From positions 248,001 to 312,000 of the forward strand of contig NZ_SHKS01000001.1 in NCBI RefSeq assembly GCF_004217285.1: a stretch of DNA of 64,000 nucleotides. Direction: 5' to 3'. The translations under genes were made by a program, and so were the position numbers. The notes beneath the pieces are model-generated. The model did no database searches. It had not been told where the DNA came from and saw only the letters and a program-made list of their open reading frames with translations. Shown here piece by piece: positions 43,422 to 51,552 of the stretch (the first letter of the stretch is position 1; each line of letters opens with the position of its first letter). This DNA comes from Streptomyces sp. BK239 (lineage in GTDB: Bacteria; Actinomycetota; Actinomycetes; Streptomycetales; Streptomycetaceae).

Positions 43422-43493
43422 GCCGGGGCCCGAAACGGCCCCGAGGGCTCGCAGGACGAGCCCGTTCACCTCGTCGGTCGTACGGTCAGACCC

Positions 43494-43898
43494 TCACTCG
43501 TTGCCCACCCCGTTGCCCGAGAGCAGCGCGAGGTCGTCCAGGATGTGCGACAGCGGCTCGTCGCCCTTGGCCTGGGTGGAGTTCTCGACGCACTGCTGGT
43601 TCTGCGGGGCGGAGAGGATCGGGACGTCCTGGGCGCCGATCACCGTGGTCACCGCCTGGGTGTTGAGCTTGGCCGGCAGACCGATGCAGGGCTTGTTGAA
43701 GGAGCCCTGGACGAGCGCCATCTGCGGGCTCATGTTGCCGTAGGTGGCCGAGTTGCCGAACACCTGGGAGGCGCCGTTGCCGCTGGCGGACGTGGTGCCG
43801 CTGTCGTTGCCGATGGCGAGCGCCGGGGCCGCGACCGCGACGGAGGCGCCCATGGCGGAGGCGGCGACCGTGACTGCGGCCAGAACCTTCTTGATCAC
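43494..43898 (-). CDS. rdlA: Rodlin surface protein
   Basis: The predicted protein has 134 residues and is a clear paralogue of the neighbouring rodlin: signal peptide to about 28 (SAMGASVAVAAPALA), IGNDSGTTSASGNGA, FGNSATYGNMSPQMALVQG, NKPCIGLPAK and the near-identical QNQQCVENSTQAKGDEPLSHIL. DNA around the C-terminal block is also nearly identical, pointing to recent duplication or gene conversion. It is divergent from chpD. The rdlA name is by position only. Confidence 0.9.
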   Translation of the reverse strand: MIKKVLAAVTVAASAMGASVAVAAPALAIGNDSGTTSASGNGASQVFGNSATYGNMSPQMALVQGSFNKPCIGLPAKLNTQAVTTVIGAQDVPILSAPQNQQCVENSTQAKGDEPLSHILDDLALLSGNGVGNE

Positions 43899-43943
43899 TT
43901 GCTTGTCCCTTCTGAAAAAACCCCGTCCACCGGAGCGTCTTGG

Positions 43944-43971
43944 TCAACTCGGCCGGGAGGGCTTGGTTGCT
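43944..43971 (-). promoter_or_regulatory. Sigma-BldN-like promoter of the second rodlin gene
   Basis: On the minus strand AGCAAC (43971-43966) is 16 bp from AGTTGA (43949-43944), matching the pattern at the other rodlin and two chaplin genes with one change in each hexamer. Confidence 0.5.
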
Positions 43972-44222
43972 GTGATTCACCCCGATGGCTCACACCGGAC
44001 CACCGATCCGCCGTCCGTTCTCCGCCGAATCGTTTCCCTCCCCAGGGGGCCCAGTCGTATGAACGCCGCGAACGCGTTCGGGTGAATTGACCTGCGACCC
44101 GCGTTCGCCGGCTTCCTCCGCCGTCTATCTGTCGTGTGCAGCCTGCAGGTCATGGTGCGAGCTGATCCGGCTGCGCTCGCTCGGTTCCGGCCGCCAGGCA
44201 TGACCGCACAGAAGGGAACGTC

Positions 44223-44450
44223 ATGAAGAAGACCGCCGCCGTCGTCGCGGGCCTGATCCTTGGTCTGGGCGGAGCCGCCCCCGCCTTCGCGGACTCCACC
44301 GCCGAAGCTGTGGCCATCGGTTCCCCCGGGTTCCTCTCCGGCAACGTGACGCAGTACTCGTTCCACATCCAGGCGAACGTCTGCGGGAACACGTTCGGTG
44401 CGACCGGCCTGCTGAGCCCGGCTTTCGGCAACCTGTGCGTCAACGACTGA
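44223..44450 (+). CDS. chpD: Short chaplin
   Basis: The predicted protein has 75 residues: a signal peptide to about 23 (ending APAFA) and one chaplin domain (GSPGFLSGNVTQ, then CGNTFGATGLLSPAFGNLC) with the paired cysteines at 54 and 72 that make the intramolecular disulfide. Short chaplins self-assemble into the amyloid-like fibrils that coat aerial hyphae and make them water-repellent. GAAGGGA precedes the ATG. It is divergent from the rodlins and 103 bp upstream of the LPXTG protein gene, which mirrors the known chpD-chpA-rdl cluster. Confidence 0.92.
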   Translation: MKKTAAVVAGLILGLGGAAPAFADSTAEAVAIGSPGFLSGNVTQYSFHIQANVCGNTFGATGLLSPAFGNLCVND

Positions 44451-44553
44451 CGATGCCCCCACCAGCCGACGGCTGGGTCGAGGCCGGCCTTGGACGACTG
44501 CTCCCTTGTTCCAGGTCGGCCTTTCCCGTTTCTCCCACCAGGAAGACGATCAG

Positions 44554-45483
44554 ATGCGACAGACCCTGACCAGGGGAATGATCGCGGCGGCCGCCGCGAC
44601 GAGTCTTCTGTCCCTGTGCGGCGGCGCCGCCTACGCCGACTCGTCCGCGGACGGGACCGCCACGGGCTCGCCCGGCGCCGTGTCGGGCGCCGGCGTCCAG
44701 TCCCCGGTGACCCTGCCGGCGAGCCTGTGCGGCGACACGGCCGGTCTCGCCGCCGCGTTCGGCCAGGCCCTCGGCGACTTCTGCGCGGACACCTCCGACG
44801 AGACGAGCACCTCGGACGCCGCAGACACATCCGACGCGGAGGACACCGCAGACGAGGCGAAAACCACCGAGGACGCGAGCACGTCCGCCCCGGCCGACGG
44901 CGCGGCCCGCGCCGACGAGGCCACCTCCGCCGGGGCCGACTCGGACTCGGACCACGCCGACCCGGGCTACGGTGAGGACCCGGGCTACGGAAACCCACCT
45001 CACGAAGACGACGAACCGGGTTACGGCGACCCGGGCCAGGGCGGCGACAAGGATCCGGGATACGGCGGTCACCACGACGGCGACCCGGGTTACGGCGGTG
45101 ACGACGGCCCCGGCTACGGCGATGACGACGACTCGGGCTACGGCAGCGACGACGGCCCGGGCTACGGGGACGACGACTCCGGTTACGGCAGTGACGACGG
45201 CCCCGGTTACGGTGATGACGACGACTCGGGCTACGGGTCCACGCCTCCGCCCCCCGGCGGACCCGTCACGCCCCCGGAGGGCGGGCACACCACGCCGCAC
45301 GACCCCCCGCCCCCCGGTGACGACGACCACGGCACTCCGCCCGGCGAGGAGAACAACGAGCCTCGTCCGCAACTGCCCGAGACCGGCAGCGAGAGTCTGC
45401 TCGCCGCTTCCGGCGTGAGCGCGGCGCTGATCACCGCGGGCGCGCTGCTCTACCGACGGGGCCGGGCCGCCTCACGGCGCTGA
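44554..45483 (+). CDS. Sortase-anchored chaplin-like protein with PGYG/DD repeats
   Basis: The predicted protein has 309 residues: a signal peptide to about 28, a single degenerate chaplin-like segment (GSPGAVSGAGVQ, then Cys-GDTAGLAAAFGQALGDF-Cys, lacking the usual GN and NPAFGN residues), an acidic Thr/Ser/Asp stretch, about 95 residues of DPGYGxDD-type repeats (from about 136), a Pro-rich segment, and LPETG at 274-278 followed by a membrane helix and RRGRAASRR. Sortase would link it to the wall. It sits where the long chaplin ChpA lies in S. coelicolor but has only one altered chaplin domain and a long tyrosine/glycine/aspartate repeat stalk. AGGAAG precedes the ATG. Confidence 0.85.
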   Translation: MRQTLTRGMIAAAAATSLLSLCGGAAYADSSADGTATGSPGAVSGAGVQSPVTLPASLCGDTAGLAAAFGQALGDFCADTSDETSTSDAADTSDAEDTADEAKTTEDASTSAPADGAARADEATSAGADSDSDHADPGYGEDPGYGNPPHEDDEPGYGDPGQGGDKDPGYGGHHDGDPGYGGDDGPGYGDDDDSGYGSDDGPGYGDDDSGYGSDDGPGYGDDDDSGYGSTPPPPGGPVTPPEGGHTTPHDPPPPGDDDHGTPPGEENNEPRPQLPETGSESLLAASGVSAALITAGALLYRRGRAASRR

Positions 45484-45525
45484 CCGCACGGGCGCCGGAC
45501 GCCCCCGGCGCCCCTTCGTACGGCG

Positions 45526-45554
45526 AGGCGGGGAGCTTCAGCAGCTCCCCGCCT
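45526..45554. terminator. Bidirectional terminator overlapping the ATP-grasp stop codon
   Basis: AGGCGGGGAGCT and AGCTCCCCGCCT (45526-45537, 45543-45554) form a perfect 12-bp stem with a 5-nt loop, between the convergent LPXTG and ATP-grasp genes. The right arm lies within the ATP-grasp coding end. Confidence 0.8.
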
Positions 45555-46881
45555 TCTCGTCGTCGGCGTGACCGCCCGCGTCCGGCACGCCGGGCAGCCC
45601 CGTCTGCGGCGATCCCTCATGGACCGCCCCCCGCCGGATCACAAGCGGAGGAACCTCACCACAGGCCCCCGCGCCGAAACCCGCCTCCGGCGCCGGCCCC
45701 GGCCTGGTGCGACGCAGCCGCCCCCACAGCCGCCGGGTGACATGGGCGCACCACAGCGCCCACATCGCACGGCCGGCAGCGGCGTCGTCCCCCGCGTACC
45801 AGGCCAGCTCCCGGTCGGTACGGACCCGGCGCAGCGCCGACAGCGGCGCGTAGTTCTCCACCACGAACGCCCGCCCGGGCCGCGCCTCCCCCTCCGGCAG
45901 GGGACGGTACGTCAGGTCCAGGTGCTGCGCGCGTACGACGTCCAGCCCGGCGGTGTCGGTGAAGAGCCGGAACTGCGCCCCGGGCCGCGGGTTGAAGTCG
46001 AGCAGGTGATAGCGCCCGGTCGTGCCGCAGCGGCGGTAGTCGAGGTCGAGGATGCCGCGGTAGCCGAGCAGCTCGGCGAGCCGTTCGGACTGCTCCCGCA
46101 CGGTGGCGTTCGGGACCCACTCGCCCACCGCCGTCAGGCCGGCCCCGCGTGGCCAGGCGCTCAGCTTGCGGCCCGTGCCGCCGGCGCGCATCACGCCCGA
46201 GCGGTCGGCGTACCCGTGGAAGAACCAGTCGCGGTCGTCGCCCGGCGGCAGGAACTCCTGGAGCAGGAGACGGCTGCCGGCCTCCTCGCGCCGCAGGTAC
46301 AGCTCCCGCACCTCCTGCGCGGAGCGCAGCACCGACGTGCTGCGCAGTCCCGATCCGGTGGGCAGCAGCCAGGGCCGGCTCCACTTCGCCACCAGCGGGA
46401 ACCCGAGCCGCCGCGCGGCGGAGACGGCCTGCTCGGCGCTCTCCGGGACGAAGGTGCACGGGTGAGCGACGTCCGCGGCCGCGCACATCTGCGCCAACTC
46501 GCTCTTGTCGGCTACACGTTCGGGAAGCGTCGGGGACTGCTGCGGCAGCAGGTAGGCGGGGGTCAGCTCCGTGCGCAGCCGGCTCACGGCGACGGCGCCG
46601 GCGTCGTCCATGGGGATCAGCACGGCGGGCCGTTCGATGCGGGCGGCCACCCGCAGCAGCAGGGCCACGATCTCCTCGGGGGAGGCGCCCGGCGCCGGCG
46701 GGGGGTGCAGCCGCCGCACGTGGCGCGACGTGCGGATCGGGCTCCCCGTCGTCTCGGCGACCACGTGCACGTCCGCTCCGGCTCGGCCGAGGGAACGGAC
46801 CGCGCCCAGCGTTCCGTGGTGAAAGGGGTTCCGGTCGATTCGCAGCAGTACGGCGGGGACTCGGGTGTCGAGCAGCGACAC
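45538..46881 (-). CDS. ATP-grasp ligase (carboxylate-amine ligase-like)
   Basis: The predicted protein has 447 residues. An N-terminal Rossmann-like domain (VPAVLLRIDRNPFHHGTLGAV) is followed by an ATP-grasp fold: ADKSELAQMCAAADVAHP, PLVAKWSRPWLL (ATP-binding Lys), RLLLQEFLPPGDDRDWFF, and the metal site YHLLDFNPRPGAQFRLF. The fold forms an amide or ester bond through an acyl-phosphate. GTG 46881 is chosen because GAAGGA lies 9 bp before it; a GTG nine codons earlier lacks a site. It is divergent from the GH26-like gene over a palindromic promoter region and lies next to the polysaccharide operon, so it may modify the polymer with an amino acid, but the substrate is unknown. Confidence 0.78.
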   Translation of the reverse strand: MSLLDTRVPAVLLRIDRNPFHHGTLGAVRSLGRAGADVHVVAETTGSPIRTSRHVRRLHPPPAPGASPEEIVALLLRVAARIERPAVLIPMDDAGAVAVSRLRTELTPAYLLPQQSPTLPERVADKSELAQMCAAADVAHPCTFVPESAEQAVSAARRLGFPLVAKWSRPWLLPTGSGLRSTSVLRSAQEVRELYLRREEAGSRLLLQEFLPPGDDRDWFFHGYADRSGVMRAGGTGRKLSAWPRGAGLTAVGEWVPNATVREQSERLAELLGYRGILDLDYRRCGTTGRYHLLDFNPRPGAQFRLFTDTAGLDVVRAQHLDLTYRPLPEGEARPGRAFVVENYAPLSALRRVRTDRELAWYAGDDAAAGRAMWALWCAHVTRRLWGRLRRTRPGPAPEAGFGAGACGEVPPLVIRRGAVHEGSPQTGLPGVPDAGGHADDEKAGSC

Positions 46882-46978
46882 GGGGCTTTTTCCTTCGGGT
46901 CGGTTCACCGGTGCGGGCGATCAGTGCACTCGAAAGCCGTAACGGCGGTGGCGTGATTCCTTTTCATCTGACTTACAT

Positions 46979-46997
46979 ATGACTGAGTGTCAGTCAT
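46979..46997. promoter_or_regulatory. Perfect palindrome in the ATP-grasp/GH26 divergent promoter
   Basis: ATGACTGA-GTG-TCAGTCAT is an 8-bp perfect inverted repeat in A/T-rich DNA between divergent starts 46881 and 47045. Its symmetry and position suggest a dimeric regulator controlling both genes. Confidence 0.55.
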
Positions 46998-47044
46998 TCG
47001 AAATCAGCACGCGGGACCGCGTGAGAGTGGAGAAAGGAGCAGGT

Positions 47045-48532
47045 ATGGCCCCACAGCAGCGACGCGCCCCGTCCCGACGGCTCGCCGTCGTGACGGCGGC
47101 GGTGGCGATGACGGCGGCGCTGGCGTCCGGTCCTGGACTCGCCGCGGACGCGGGGGTGGCGCGGGCCGCCGCTCCCTCCCCCGGACCTCTCTCCGAGCCC
47201 CTCGTGACGGCCGCCGAGCCGGCCCCGGGGCCGCCCCCCATCCCCGAGCAGAGTCCCGCCGTACCCGCCCCCGAGCAGAGCCCCGCCGCCCCCGCCGCCG
47301 AGCGGAGCCCCGGCGCGGACCCCCCGCAGAGCCCCGCCGCGGCCTCCCCGGGCGGGAGCGCGGCACCGGCGTCGCCCGCCGCCTCCGGCACCGCCTTCGG
47401 CGCCTACCTCGACTACGGCCCCCTGGGCGTGGCCCGGATCGCCCAGCTCAGCGCCTGGCTCGACGGCGCCGAACTCCGCGTGGGGCACACGTACTTGCCG
47501 GGCGACCGGTGGAGCAACATCGAGGGCCGGCCCGGCTTCCTCGACGCGTGGGCGAACTGGCGGGAGGAGAAGGACGACCGGATGCTCGTCCTCAACGTCC
47601 CCATGCTGGAGCGCAACGAGGCGCGCGTCTCCGACGGCGAGGTGCGGATCCTGCTGCGGCTGGGTGCGGCCGGCGCCTTTGACCATCACTTCCGCCGGCT
47701 GGCCGAGCGGCTGGTCGGGCTGAACGCACCGGACACGGTGATCGTGCTCGGCTGGGAGATGAACGGCACCACCTACACCCATCGCTGCGGACCTGACCCG
47801 GAGGCGTGGAAGGCCTACTGGAACCGGATCGTCACCGCCATGCGGGCGGTGCCGGGCCAGAGGTTCAAGTTCGACTTCACACCGAACCGCGGCCTCGACG
47901 CGGTCGCCTGGACCCGGTGCTACCCGGGTGACGACACCGTCGACATCATCGGAATGGATTCCTACGACCAGCCGACCGGAATGCCGTTCGGCGAACAGGT
48001 GAGAGAACCCTACGGACTCCAGGCGCATGTGGATTTCGCCAAGAGCCACGGCAAGCCCATTTCCTACCCCGAATGGGGGCTGTTCCGCAACGGCGACAAT
48101 CCCGAGTACATGCGGAGCATGCTCGGTTGGATCGGTCAGCACAGGCCGCTGTACAACACGCTGACCGACTACTGCCCGCACGGCGTGTGGCAGTGCGGGC
48201 AGAACCCGATGGCGTCGCACATCTACCGCTCGCTGCTCTCCGGCCGCCCAGAAGGACCGACCGAAGGACCGGCCGAAGGACCGACCGAAGGACCGACCGA
48301 GGGACCGACCGGTGGTCCGGCCCCCCTGAGCACGCCGCTCCCCGGCACAGCAAAGGAGACCCCGCCGGCGGCGCCCACCCCGGAACCGGCGAGGGAGGCA
48401 CCGCAGAAGCCGACGCCGGTGACCTCCCCATCCGTCTCCGACTGCCCGCAGTTGGACCTCGGGGACTGGGTGGAGCGGTGGATCGGCGGCAAGTCGTGCC
48501 TCCCCGCGGCCCGTTGGTCGCGCGACCGCTGA
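47045..48532 (+). CDS. Secreted GH26-like glycoside hydrolase
   Basis: The predicted protein has 495 residues: a signal peptide to about 35, a long Pro/Ala/Ser-rich linker with EQSP repeats (about 55-120), a TIM-barrel domain, and a C-terminal tail with EGPTEGPAEGP-type 4-residue repeats. The barrel begins GAYLDYGPLGVARIAQLSAWL. Candidate acid/base Glu238 is in LGWEMNGTTY and nucleophile Glu343 in ISYPEWGLF, both at family GH26 positions (beta-mannanase and related). AAAGGAG lies before ATG 47045. Facing the exopolysaccharide operon, it probably trims or releases that polymer. Cleavage specificity is not known. Confidence 0.85.
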   Translation: MAPQQRRAPSRRLAVVTAAVAMTAALASGPGLAADAGVARAAAPSPGPLSEPLVTAAEPAPGPPPIPEQSPAVPAPEQSPAAPAAERSPGADPPQSPAAASPGGSAAPASPAASGTAFGAYLDYGPLGVARIAQLSAWLDGAELRVGHTYLPGDRWSNIEGRPGFLDAWANWREEKDDRMLVLNVPMLERNEARVSDGEVRILLRLGAAGAFDHHFRRLAERLVGLNAPDTVIVLGWEMNGTTYTHRCGPDPEAWKAYWNRIVTAMRAVPGQRFKFDFTPNRGLDAVAWTRCYPGDDTVDIIGMDSYDQPTGMPFGEQVREPYGLQAHVDFAKSHGKPISYPEWGLFRNGDNPEYMRSMLGWIGQHRPLYNTLTDYCPHGVWQCGQNPMASHIYRSLLSGRPEGPTEGPAEGPTEGPTEGPTGGPAPLSTPLPGTAKETPPAAPTPEPAREAPQKPTPVTSPSVSDCPQLDLGDWVERWIGGKSCLPAARWSRDR

Positions 48533-48560
48533 GCGGGGCCTCGGCGGCGGCCGGCCCGTG

Positions 48561-49709
48561 TCAGGACCCGCCGCCACCGTCACGCCCCTTCTCCGCCCGC
48601 TGCCTGCGCTGCTCCCGCTGCTCCTCCCACCGGCGCAGCAGCTCCTTGCCCCGTCGCCGCGCCGCGACATCGCCCGTCACCGCCGAGATCAGCGGGGCGG
48701 TGCGCCGACGGGCCAGCAACAGCCGCTGGTTGACGACCGGTTCGGGACGCCAGTGGTGCTTGTACGGCTCGTTGCCGCGCAGCAGGCTCAACGTGCCGCG
48801 CCCGCCGCCGCGGGTGTGCTCGGCACACGCGTCCAGCAGCATCACCGCCACGTCCGCCTTGCGCTCGCGCAACCGGGGGTGCGCGCCGTAGAGATAGCCG
48901 CCCGCCAGGCGGCGCGACAGCAGGGTCAGGTCGACGGCCACCACGTCGTCGTCGAGACGGAACTCCGTGACCACCGCGTCCCCCGAGCGCACCATCGGCC
49001 CGACCGAGCGCACCAGGTGCTCGCGGAACCGCGACTGGAGGTGCTCGCCCGTCACCTTGCGCCCCTGCCACTGCAGCCGGTGCAGGTCCAGCAGACGCCG
49101 TACCGCCGGCTCGACGCCGTCGGCCCGCACCACCCGGCGTTCGACGCCGAGCGCGGTCAGCTTGCGCAGCTTGGCCCGCACCCGCTGCTGGGCCTTCGCC
49201 GACGGCAGCCGGGCCACCAGCTCGTCCATCGCGACGGCCGGCAGCTCCAGGCACACCGAGTCGCTCACCCGCCGCCGGGGCCCGCGCCAGCGCTCGTACA
49301 CCTGCTCCACCGCGCCGCCCGGCCGCACCTCGCGGAAGTCGATCAGCGCCGTCCGGGCCGCAGCCGAGAGTCCCTCGGTGAGCGCCTCCACGGCCGTCTC
49401 GCCGCGCTCGTCGTCGACCAGCACGTCCCCGTAGTCGGAGATCGCCCCGCCGAGCGGCACGAGCGTGGGCAGCGGGCGGCGCACCGCCATCAGCGGGGCC
49501 ACGGCGAGGAGTTCGCCGCCCGCGTCGCGCACGGCCAGCACCCGCAGCCGGCCGCGCCTGCCGTACGACAGCCACCACGAGTGCAGCCAGGCGTGGCTCT
49601 GGAAGGGGGTGGCCGCGGCGCACCGCCGGTACAGCTCGCCCCAGGCGGGGGCGAGGGCGGCGAACGCCTTCTCGTCGGTGACGACCTGTGTCGTGTACGC
49701 CGGTTTCAC
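48561..49709 (-). CDS. FemAB/CelD-like GNAT-fold acyltransferase
   Basis: The predicted protein has 382 residues and resembles the CelD/BcsL family linked to polysaccharide export: FQSHAWLHSWWLSYG, LRVLAVRDAGGELLAVAPLM near the start, and in the C-terminal GNAT-like domain DLHRLQWQGRKV, YGAHPRLRERKADVAVMLL and LLRGNEPYKHHWRPE. Such proteins acylate or aminoacylate an exported sugar polymer or its lipid carrier. GTG 49709 overlaps the stop of the Wzz-like gene. It is the last gene of the operon, 28 bp from the convergent GH26-like gene. The tail is rich in Arg, Glu and Gly. Confidence 0.82.
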   Translation of the reverse strand: MKPAYTTQVVTDEKAFAALAPAWGELYRRCAAATPFQSHAWLHSWWLSYGRRGRLRVLAVRDAGGELLAVAPLMAVRRPLPTLVPLGGAISDYGDVLVDDERGETAVEALTEGLSAAARTALIDFREVRPGGAVEQVYERWRGPRRRVSDSVCLELPAVAMDELVARLPSAKAQQRVRAKLRKLTALGVERRVVRADGVEPAVRRLLDLHRLQWQGRKVTGEHLQSRFREHLVRSVGPMVRSGDAVVTEFRLDDDVVAVDLTLLSRRLAGGYLYGAHPRLRERKADVAVMLLDACAEHTRGGGRGTLSLLRGNEPYKHHWRPEPVVNQRLLLARRRTAPLISAVTGDVAARRRGKELLRRWEEQREQRRQRAEKGRDGGGGS

Positions 49710-50389
49710 AGCGCTCCGCGGGTGTCGCCGGCGAGCGCGGGCCCGGGAACCGCGGCCGGGCGGCCGGGCTCCTCCTGGTCCGCTTCCACGTCGTCCGCCC
49801 GTTTCCGCTTCGGCCGCACCAGCAGCGCCAGCCCGCCGAGCAGCCCGCCCGCGCTCGCCCCGACCAGGGCGGTCACCGTCGGGGACGCCGAGGACGGCTC
49901 GGTCGGCTTGACGGCGCGCGCGAACTGCTGGAGTTCGACGTTGGTGGCGGCCACCGAGTCCTTCGCGTGCCGGGTCATCGCCCGGGACACCGCGTTGGCC
50001 ATGTCGGCGGCCTGGTCGGGGCGGGAGGAGGTCGCGGTGATCGCGACCATCGGCGCGTCCGGCGAGGTCGCCGTCTGCACGCTGTCGCGCAGAGTCCGCG
50101 CCGGCACACCCGCCCACACCTGGGCGTCCCCGAGCACCGCGAGCTGGGTGGCGACCCGGCCGTAGGCCTGGGCGAAGCCCAGCGCGGACGCCGGGTCCGA
50201 CTTCGCGGTGGGGACGGCGACGACATAGGCGGTGGCCGTGTACACGGGCGGCTTCAGGGCGCCGTACGCCCCGCCGGCCAGGCCGCCCGCGAGGGCGCCC
50301 ACGACGAGCAGGGACCAGGGCGGGAGCGTCCTGGAGCGGCGCGTGGCGGCGCCGGCCGGGCGGGGCGGGCGGACGGAGTTCTCGGTCAT
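49706..50389 (-). CDS. Wzz-like polysaccharide chain-length protein
   Basis: The predicted protein has 227 residues with two membrane helices, near 24-44 (SLLVVGALAGGLAGGAYGAL) and near 170-190 (TVTALVGASAGGLLGGLALL), enclosing an extracytoplasmic domain with the PVYTATAYVVA strand and MVAITATSSRPDQAADMANAV. This is the Wzz/polysaccharide co-polymerase architecture; there is no fused tyrosine kinase. It would set polymer length with the Wzy-like protein. Both ends are coupled by ATGA/GTGA overlaps. Confidence 0.83.
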   Translation of the reverse strand: MTENSVRPPRPAGAATRRSRTLPPWSLLVVGALAGGLAGGAYGALKPPVYTATAYVVAVPTAKSDPASALGFAQAYGRVATQLAVLGDAQVWAGVPARTLRDSVQTATSPDAPMVAITATSSRPDQAADMANAVSRAMTRHAKDSVAATNVELQQFARAVKPTEPSSASPTVTALVGASAGGLLGGLALLVRPKRKRADDVEADQEEPGRPAAVPGPALAGDTRGAL

Positions 50390-51552
50390 GCGGAAGTGAC
50401 TCCCTGAGAAGAAGGGGACGACGGGGACGACAGGGGCTTGCGGGACAGGGCGGCCGCGTACACGTCCATGAGGAGGGCGGCGCTGCGGGTGATGTCGTAG
50501 TGGCGGGCGGCCTCGGCGACCGTGCGCGGGCGTGGACCCCGGGCGTGCGCCTCGGCCAGCGCCCGCGTGAACGCCCGCTGCCCGCCGGTGACGCGCCGGG
50601 CGTCGGGCGCGCTGCGTGCGGGCAGGTCCTCCAGCGCGGGACACGAGGCGTACACCGCGGGCAGTCCCGACGCGAGACCCTCGACGACCGCCAGGCCGAA
50701 GGCCTCCTCCGGGGACGGGGCGGCGAGCAGGTCCATCGCGCAGGTGAGGGACGCCAGGTCGGGGCCGGGGCCGCCGTCGGGGACGTAGGGACGCTCACCG
50801 GCGAACAGGACGCGGCCGGCGACGCCGCACTCGTGCGCGGTGCGGCGCAGCGCGCCCTCCTCGGGGCCGCCGCCGACCAGCAACAGACGCACGTGCGACG
50901 GGAGTTCGGCGAGGGCACGGATGGCGACGTCGAAGCGTTTGCCCGGGTGGAGCCGGCCGACGCAGCCGACGACGTAGGCGTGGTCCGGCAGGCCGAGGTG
51001 GCGCCGGGTGCGGTGGCGGCGTCCCGGGTCGAAGCGGAACCGGGCCAGGTCGATGCCGTTGGGGACGACGCCGACGCGGGCCGGCGGGACGCCCCAGCGG
51101 TGCAGGCGGCCGGCGACCGTGGGGGAGACGGCGACCGTGGCGTGGCCGAGGCGCTCCCCGGCGAGGTAGAGGGCGCGGACGCCCCGGGTGAGCGGACGGC
51201 CCTCCATCTGCGAGTCGCCCAGGGAGTGTTCGGTGGCGACGACGGCGCGCACGCCCGCGAGCCGCGCCGCGAGACGGCCGTACAGGCAGGCCCGGTACAG
51301 GTGGGTGTGGACGAGGTCGTAGCGGCCGGAGCGGACGAGGCGGGCCAGCCGGGGCAGGGCGGCCAGGTCGCGGTTGCCGGTCATGCCGAGGTGGACGACG
51401 CGCACGCCGTCCGCGGTCAGACCGTCGGCCACCGCCCCCGGGTTGGTCAGCGTCACGACGTCGCAGTCGACGGGCAGGTGCCGCAGCAGCAGCCGCAGTT
51501 GCTGCTCGGCTCCGCCGACGCCGAGCCCCGTGATGATGTGCAGGGCCTTCAC
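50386..51552 (-). CDS. GT4-family glycosyltransferase
   Basis: The predicted protein has 388 residues in two Rossmann domains. The GT4 pattern is seen as ITGLGVGGAEQQLR at the start, HTHLYRACLYGRL, VPNGIDLARFRF, VVGCVGRLHPGKRFDVAI and the nucleotide-sugar-binding end SPEEAFGLAVVEGLASGLP. It adds one sugar to a lipid-linked chain on the cytosolic side; donor unknown. GTG 51552 overlaps the deacetylase stop. Confidence 0.9.
   Translation of the reverse strand: MKALHIITGLGVGGAEQQLRLLLRHLPVDCDVVTLTNPGAVADGLTADGVRVVHLGMTGNRDLAALPRLARLVRSGRYDLVHTHLYRACLYGRLAARLAGVRAVVATEHSLGDSQMEGRPLTRGVRALYLAGERLGHATVAVSPTVAGRLHRWGVPPARVGVVPNGIDLARFRFDPGRRHRTRRHLGLPDHAYVVGCVGRLHPGKRFDVAIRALAELPSHVRLLLVGGGPEEGALRRTAHECGVAGRVLFAGERPYVPDGGPGPDLASLTCAMDLLAAPSPEEAFGLAVVEGLASGLPAVYASCPALEDLPARSAPDARRVTGGQRAFTRALAEAHARGPRPRTVAEAARHYDITRSAALLMDVYAAALSRKPLSSPSSPSSQGVTSA

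Noticed and set aside
44067..44222. Sigma-BldN-like promoter for chpD
   Set aside because: No pair of CGTAAC-like and CGTTGA-like hexamers at 16-17 bp was found upstream of ATG 44223.
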